A stretch of DNA of 6,293 bases from CAIOZW01 sp049318845 (GTDB taxonomy: Bacteria; Acidobacteriota; Blastocatellia; RBC074). This document shows positions 5,991 through 6,293 of the stretch, piece by piece; positions within the stretch are counted from its first letter, which is position 1; each line of letters begins with the position of its first letter. The notes beneath the pieces are model-generated. The model searched no databases. It saw only the letters and a list, made by a program, of their open reading frames with translations, and was not told where the DNA came from. The stretch spans positions 1 to 6,293 of the forward strand of contig JBMOFH010000245.1 of the NCBI GenBank assembly GCA_049318845.1, written 5' to 3'. Both the position numbers and the translations under genes were made by a program.

Positions 5991-6293
5991 ATGCGTGTCG
6001 ATGGGAAAGCAGCAATCGTGACGGGAGGCGGGACGGGAGTTGGCCGTGCGACGTCATTGAAGTTGGCAGCGCTGGGGTGTGCGGTGCTGGTCAACTACAG
6101 TCGATCGAGAGACGAGGCCGAGCAGACAGTGGCCGAGATGCAGGCCCGCCGAAGCGCCACGCAGCGCGGGCTGGAGCTGGCGGCCCAGGAGCTGGCGCAG
6201 ACCCGGCCGCTGCTGGCCAGCGGCGCCGTCTCGCCGATGGACCTGCTGCGGCTGGAGCGCGAGACCACGCGCCTGAAGGGCGAGGTGGAACAG
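5991..6293 (+). CDS. Short-chain dehydrogenase/reductase, N-terminus only, frame becomes chimeric
   Basis: The frame starts at an ATG with a strong GGAGGA site (5977-5982), 20 nt after the alpha/beta-domain gene, so it is probably the last visible gene of the same operon. Residues 1-50 are a classic SDR start: DGKAAIVTGGGTGVGRAT, with the nucleotide-binding TGxxxGxG at 11-18, then AVLVNYSRSRDEAE (31-44). The NYSRS after the second strand suggests NADP(H) preference. Substrate is unknown. From about residue 51-53 (near 6141-6149) the expected SDR continuation (a strand plus the D-V-[ST] adenine-binding block) is absent, and unrelated high-GC sequence follows in the same frame to the window edge. 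Only the first 50 residues should be taken as SDR; the gene is incomplete and probably joined artificially. Confidence 0.8.
   Translation, partial: MRVDGKAAIVTGGGTGVGRATSLKLAALGCAVLVNYSRSRDEAEQTVAEMQARRSATQRGLELAAQELAQTRPLLASGAVSPMDLLRLERETTRLKGEVEQ
6141..6293 (+). other. Foreign tail resembling an HlyD-type secretion adaptor coiled coil
   Basis: This final stretch of about 150 bases does not belong to the SDR fold. In the same frame it encodes an amphipathic helical segment including LELAAQELAQTRPLLASGAV, then SPMDLLRLERETTRLKGEVE. That resembles the periplasmic coiled-coil hairpin of HlyD-family type I secretion membrane-fusion proteins, where a TRPL...G.VS turn is followed by LLRLER. By hand count it is about 76% GC, against about 62% for the 150 bases before it, and 49 of 51 codons end in G or C. 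It looks like DNA from a different, high-GC genome. The exact boundary within 6141-6149 is uncertain. Confidence 0.7.

Noticed and set aside
136..6057. Long open frames on the minus strand, such as 3334-3822, 4294-4869, 4697-5278 and 5416-6057
   Set aside because: They are antisense shadows of well-supported + strand genes in GC-rich DNA. Their products are rich in Arg/Pro/Ser with no recognisable domains.
21..6163. 13-bp direct repeat GAAGCGCCACGCA at 21-33 and 6151-6163, near the two window ends
   Set aside because: A match of this length is expected about once in a few windows of this size by chance, more so in GC-rich coding DNA. The copies lie in different reading frames of unrelated proteins, and similarity decays quickly outside the 13 bases.
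5991..6293. Genuine SDR-HlyD fusion protein
   Set aside because: The SDR part stops before its second half of the cofactor fold, the adaptor part begins mid-hairpin, and base composition and codon use change at the joint. These point to a chimera rather than a functional fusion.

Overview
The window looks like a piece of a Planctomycetota genome, or of a close relative with the same paralogous families. It opens with the characteristic tandem pair of a DUF1553 (PSD1) protein and a Tat-exported DUF1501 protein. All supported genes lie on the + strand. Coding is dense and the body has moderately high GC.

Region 1 (3-2443) is the C-terminal part of a DUF1553 gene, cut by the window edge, followed after 11 nt by a full DUF1501 gene. 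A probable intrinsic terminator (2479-2510) closes this unit.

Region 2 (2542 to the right end) reads as one tightly packed run of genes centred on blue-light flavoprotein DNA repair. First comes an intact 510-residue photolyase/cryptochrome whose extreme C-terminus is a perfect beta-clamp-type QLSLF pentapeptide. Next is a small four-helix membrane protein of unknown function. Then comes a 52-residue DUF2256 zinc-ribbon-like protein that overlaps the following gene by 17 bp. After it lie a stand-alone photolyase FAD-binding domain and, overlapping by ATGA, a stand-alone photolyase alpha/beta (antenna-type) domain. The last two together look like a second photolyase split into two polypeptides, with the gene order opposite to the domain order of ordinary photolyases. 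The FAD-domain protein has four cysteines whose context and spacing resemble the [4Fe-4S] ligands of FeS-type bacterial cryptochromes/photolyases. A short-chain dehydrogenase/reductase (SDR) gene starts 20 nt further on.

Region 3 (about 6141-6293) is anomalous. The SDR reading frame changes abruptly after about 50 residues into sequence resembling the coiled-coil hairpin of an HlyD-type type I secretion adaptor, with a jump to about 76% GC and almost exclusively G/C third codon positions. A chimeric contig end is the simplest explanation, so nothing right of about 6141 should be used to describe this operon.

The strongest candidate for an under-described system is the photorepair cluster at 2542-5970: a clamp-motif photolyase with an atypical flavin pocket, next to a split, possibly FeS-containing photolyase, with a zinc-ribbon protein and a membrane protein as conserved-looking companions. 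No gene-free stretch exceeds about 100 nt. No RNA genes, CRISPR arrays, insertion sequences or clear sigma-type promoters were recognised.
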